64,000 bases of DNA from Planococcus sp. PAMC 21323 (GTDB lineage Bacteria > Bacillota > Bacilli > Bacillales_A > Planococcaceae). The stretch's first letter is position 1, and each line of letters opens with the position of its first letter. Positions 61,125-64,000 of the stretch are shown piece by piece. Made by a program: the position numbers and the translations under genes. The stretch covers positions 2,046,001 through 2,110,000 of the forward strand of contig NZ_CP009129.1 of NCBI RefSeq assembly GCF_000785555.1, written 5' to 3'. The notes beneath the pieces were generated by a model. That model searched no databases, was not told where the DNA came from, and was given only the letters and a program-made list of their open reading frames with translations.

Positions 61125-61136
61125 TTTGCACTTTTC
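61107..61136 (-). terminator. Terminator of mgtE
   Basis: An 11-bp perfect stem (61114-61124 with 61126-61136) followed by TTTTTT on the minus strand, overlapping the mgtE stop codon. Confidence 0.9.
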
Positions 61137-62506
61137 TAAAGTCGACTTAAAAATGTCGTAGCTAAACCTAAATAAATTAAAATTGAAATAATATCATTTA
61201 ACGTTGTAATAAAAGGTCCTGAAGCAACAGCAGGGTCAATTTTCATCCGGTGAATTAATAATGGGATAAACGAACCCGCTAATGTCGCAACAAAAATAGA
61301 ACTCATCACAGCTGTCCCAACGAGCATTCCGATAAGCAATTCACCTTTCCAAAAGTAAACCAAGCCTACAACAACAATTCCACAAACTACTCCCGTAATA
61401 AGACCCGTACCCGCTTCACGTAATAATAATTTCATTTTACTTTCTTCTTCAATATCTCCTGTCGCAATTCCTCGAACTGCTACAGCTAGAGCTTGCGTTC
61501 CACTATTACCCGCCATACCCGCAATAAGTGGGATAAACACAGCAAGTAACGCAACTTGATCTAAAGTTGCTTCAAACATGCCCATCAAGTTAGCCGTTAA
61601 CATTCCTAAAAACGTCAGCAAAATTAACCACGGCAATCGTTTTTTAGCAGCTGTTAATGAACTTTTATCAAATGTATCCATATCAGATACGGCTGCGAGC
61701 TTCGAGTAATCATCTGAAGCTTCTTCTTCTAATACATCGATGATATCATCGACTGTAATAATCCCTAGCAAATGCTGTTGAAAATCAACAACCGGTAAAG
61801 CTAGGAAATCATAATCTTTAATCATACGAGCAACTTCTTCTTGGTCTTCACTAACCGAGACACTAACCACGCGCTCGTTCATGATGGCACTAATCAATGT
61901 GTCTTCTTCTGCAAGAATTAAATCTCTCAATGTAACAATACCTGAAAGTTTCTTTTCATCATCAACAACAAATACATAATAAATCGTTTCAGCATTTGGT
62001 GCAGCGTTACGAAGAATATTCATCGCCGAACGAACTGTTGAATTTTTAGGAATCGCAACAAATTCAGTGGTCATGATTGACCCGGCTGTATATTCCTCGT
62101 AATGAAGCAAGTCTTTAATTTGCTGAGCTGATTCTTTGTCCATAATGGTTAAATAGCTTGCAACTTGTTCTTTAGTTAATTCGTTTAAAACGTCAACCGC
62201 GTCATCTGTATACATATACGACAGTAAATCTGCAGCATAACGAGCATCCATTTCGCGGAATAAATCTTCGTAGTCGTCATCGTCTAATTCAATTGCTTCA
62301 AATAAATCTGCCATCTCTTTAGGAGAGAGATACTGATACAGCAATTGCCTTGTTTCGGAATCAGCCTTTTCATAAAAACTTGCTTGGTCGTATGGATGGT
62401 GTGATAGGAATTCTTCACGGAAATCTTTGACGTCTCCGCGTATAAGCATTTCAGCAAATAAAGCTTCGTTTAACTCTTCGTCCCGTACTACTTTTTCGTC
62501 CATCAT
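61136..62506 (-). CDS. mgtE: Magnesium transporter MgtE
   Basis: A 456-residue Mg2+ channel. The N domain covers about residues 1-135 and a CBS pair about residues 140-260 (AGSIMTTEFVAIP, LGIITVDDIIDV). A connecting helix follows, then five membrane helices with the pore motif AGMAGNSGTQALAVAVRGIA (near residue 335). AGGAGG precedes the first ATG by about 8 bases. No M-box riboswitch is visible in the short leader. Confidence 0.96.
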   Translation of the reverse strand: MMDEKVVRDEELNEALFAEMLIRGDVKDFREEFLSHHPYDQASFYEKADSETRQLLYQYLSPKEMADLFEAIELDDDDYEDLFREMDARYAADLLSYMYTDDAVDVLNELTKEQVASYLTIMDKESAQQIKDLLHYEEYTAGSIMTTEFVAIPKNSTVRSAMNILRNAAPNAETIYYVFVVDDEKKLSGIVTLRDLILAEEDTLISAIMNERVVSVSVSEDQEEVARMIKDYDFLALPVVDFQQHLLGIITVDDIIDVLEEEASDDYSKLAAVSDMDTFDKSSLTAAKKRLPWLILLTFLGMLTANLMGMFEATLDQVALLAVFIPLIAGMAGNSGTQALAVAVRGIATGDIEEESKMKLLLREAGTGLITGVVCGIVVVGLVYFWKGELLIGMLVGTAVMSSIFVATLAGSFIPLLIHRMKIDPAVASGPFITTLNDIISILIYLGLATTFLSRL

Positions 62507-62607
62507 GTATACTCCCTCCTTTCGAAGTTCTTCTAGGCTTGCTATAGTAGTCTATACGTTACACGATGGTTATGTATAGTAAATTTTTAAACAAAGAGGT
62601 GTGTAAG

Positions 62608-63345
62608 ATGAAATTTGATATTATTGGAGATATTCATGGGTGTTATCAAGAGTTACTGCTACTCATCGAAAAATTAGGTTACCAAAAAAATGGACCGATT
62701 TTCGTTCATCCTGATAATAGGAACCTGGCTTTTGTTGGTGATGCAACAGACCGCGGTCCGGAATCATTAAATGTATTGCGCTTATTATTCGCATTACAAG
62801 ACGAAGGCATTCTCTATTATTCTCCAGGAAATCATTGCAATAAACTTTACCGTTTTTTTAAAGGACATCAGGTTCAATTAGCTCACGGGCTAGAAATGAC
62901 TGTAGCTGAATGGGAACAATTGCCTCAGGTGGAAAAACAGCAATTCAAAAAGCGCTACATCCAATTTTATGAGCAACTCCCGCATTACCAGCAGTTTGAT
63001 AATGATTTAATCATTGCTCATGCTGGCCTAAAAGCCGAAATGATTGGACAACCACTGAGTAAAGGCATTGCCGTATTTGTACTATACGGCGATACTACAG
63101 GGAAATTCCACGCTAACGGTCGACCTGTCCGGCGCAATTGGGCTAAGTCTTATAAAGGGAACAAATGGGTTGTGTATGGCCATACACCAACTCCAGAGCC
63201 TTATATTATTAACAATACGGTTAATATCGATACCGGTTGTGTTTTTGGTGGTGCACTCAGCGCATTTCGTTTTCCCGAAAAAAACATCGTTTCTGTATCT
63301 TCTTTGCAACCCTATCAGCCTGATCGCTTTTATATTTACGATTAA
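62608..63345 (+). CDS. prpE: Bis(5'-nucleosyl)-tetraphosphatase PrpE
   Basis: A 245-residue PPP-family metallophosphatase. GDIHG (residues 7-11), GDATDRGP, GNHCNKLYRF, AHAGL and VYGHTPTPEP supply the two-metal site. GNHC in place of GNHE/D is typical of PrpE. The B. subtilis enzyme degrades diadenosine tetraphosphate. The frame starts at 62566, but AGAGGTG fits the ATG at 62608. Its end overlaps the convergent pseudouridine synthase gene by 4 bases. Confidence 0.93.
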   Translation: MKFDIIGDIHGCYQELLLLIEKLGYQKNGPIFVHPDNRNLAFVGDATDRGPESLNVLRLLFALQDEGILYYSPGNHCNKLYRFFKGHQVQLAHGLEMTVAEWEQLPQVEKQQFKKRYIQFYEQLPHYQQFDNDLIIAHAGLKAEMIGQPLSKGIAVFVLYGDTTGKFHANGRPVRRNWAKSYKGNKWVVYGHTPTPEPYIINNTVNIDTGCVFGGALSAFRFPEKNIVSVSSLQPYQPDRFYIYD

Positions 63346-64000
63346 ACTAAAGATTGCATATCATCATTTAATGCTGAATGAAAAATAAGCGGTCTTCCTG
63401 AAACCGGATGAATCAACTCGAGTTCTGTGCAATGTAAAGCTTGACGATTCACCAAATCCCGTTTGCCGCCGTACAAATCGTCACCAACTAAAGGATGACC
63501 AATATGAGCTAAATGAACCCGTATCTGATGTGTCCTGCCCGTATTCAATTGCAATGATACGTGCGCGTATGCTTTAAGATTCTGAAGTACACGCACGTGC
63601 GTTTCTGCAAACTGTCCATCATCACGTACTTCTCGCTCGATAATGCTGTTGCTTTTCCGTCCGATCGGAGCCGTTATCGTAAATTCGGGTTTGTCGATTT
63701 GGCCATGAACTAGTGCTTCATACCGTCGTTTCATCTTTTTTTCTTGCTGTTGTTGAGAAATCATATGATGAATATGGCGGTTTTTTGCAATGCAAACAAG
63801 TCCCGAAGTATCTCGGTCAAGTCGAGTTGCAATATGCAAAGTAGAAGGAATTCCATTGTCATTAAAATGTTTTGCGACAATATTCGCTAAGCTGCCAAAA
63901 GGATGCTCGCGAGACGGAATGGTGTTTTGTAGCGGTGGCTTTTCCACTATGAGCAACACTTCATCCTCGTACACAATTTCTAAATGCCCATCTTCTGCAA
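63342..64000 (-). CDS. yjbO: RluA-family pseudouridine synthase (YjbO-like), 5' end outside window
   Basis: The 218 visible residues are the C-terminal catalytic part of a large-subunit rRNA pseudouridine synthase (RluD/RluA type). The catalytic aspartate is in HIATRLDRDTSGL. LNTGRTHQIRVHLAHIGHPL and GDDLYGG follow. The frame remains open to the window edge, so roughly the first 70-80 residues (perhaps an S4-like lead) are missing. The apparent GTG at 63974 is inside the gene. B. subtilis YjbO also adjoins prpE. Confidence 0.93.
   Translation of the reverse strand, partial: AEDGHLEIVYEDEVLLIVEKPPLQNTIPSREHPFGSLANIVAKHFNDNGIPSTLHIATRLDRDTSGLVCIAKNRHIHHMISQQQQEKKMKRRYEALVHGQIDKPEFTITAPIGRKSNSIIEREVRDDGQFAETHVRVLQNLKAYAHVSLQLNTGRTHQIRVHLAHIGHPLVGDDLYGGKRDLVNRQALHCTELELIHPVSGRPLIFHSALNDDMQSLV

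Noticed and set aside
62507-62607. Possible M-box magnesium riboswitch upstream of mgtE
   Set aside because: The space is about 100 bases, shared with the divergent prpE gene, and shows neither the M-box conserved blocks nor a terminator.

Overview
This 64 kb window is chromosomal DNA from a low-GC Gram-positive bacterium of the Bacillales, most likely Planococcaceae (Planococcus or a close relative). The assignment rests on gene order as well as protein similarity. Long stretches follow Bacillus subtilis neighbourhoods: rnjA-ktrC; ykyB-fadH-ykuL(cbpB)-ccpC-dapH-dapL; sigI-rsgI; a riboswitch-controlled ykoY-type TerC gene; and yjcH-yjcG-yjcF, fabI, mgtE, prpE and yjbO. There are no insertion sequences, prophage genes or CRISPR arrays. 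Most gene ends carry strong intrinsic terminators. Nearly all of the window is conserved core chromosome, and the unusual material lies in a few loci.

Layout. 1-2.1 kb: the 3' part of RNase J1, the K+-channel gating subunit KtrC and a small zinc-ribbon protein. 2.4-6.9 kb: a polyamine (spermidine/putrescine) uptake operon led by an XRE-cupin regulator, with a candidate operator at its ribosome-binding site. 6.9-8.1 kb: an MFS exporter. 8.2-20 kb: an eight-gene operon on the minus strand. It encodes an exported membrane protein, an ABC-2 exporter, a membrane protein with a huge Gly-Gln repeat, a MoxR AAA+ ATPase, a DUF58 protein and two von Willebrand A membrane proteins. It is preceded by a sequence resembling an ECF-sigma (envelope stress) promoter. 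20-27.4 kb: lysine/diaminopimelate genes, CcpC, an MFS pump, CbpB, FadH, YkyB and YkwC. 27.6-31.2 kb: a second, smaller MoxR-DUF58-DUF4129 operon.

31.3-38.9 kb: a CPBP membrane protease, a lipoprotein whose ribosome-binding site lies in a terminator-like hairpin, an MhqR-type regulator, KtrD (partner of KtrC), SigI/RsgI, a Mn2+ riboswitch with its TerC/MeeY-type exporter, and an extended SDR. 39-46.5 kb: an RND efflux pump (SwrC type), RF3, a MurE ligase outside the dcw cluster and an M42 peptidase. 46.7-51.8 kb: an orphan PAS histidine kinase, an aldehyde dehydrogenase, a Gfo/Idh/MocA oxidoreductase, a 47-residue protein and a secreted nuclease. 51.9-54 kb: tRNA-Val, the SOS-controlled uvrX-yolD pair with a LexA box, and an apparently non-coding transcription unit of about 138 nt. 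54-57.7 kb: a TAXI-type TRAP transporter. 57.8-64 kb: PgpA-like protein, YjcH/G/F, FapR-controlled FabI, MgtE, PrpE and the 3' part of a pseudouridine synthase.

Several genes work together at a distance. KtrC (1 kb) and KtrD (33 kb) should form one K+ uptake system. CbpB is a c-di-AMP-binding family and KtrC homologues also bind c-di-AMP, so ion and turgor control is well represented. Envelope functions recur: SigI/RsgI, MurE, MoxR-VWA, FabI and PgpA. The best candidates for undescribed biology are the MoxR-VWA-ABC locus with its hexanucleotide repeat, the orphan RNA at 53.87-54.01 kb, and the small proteins.
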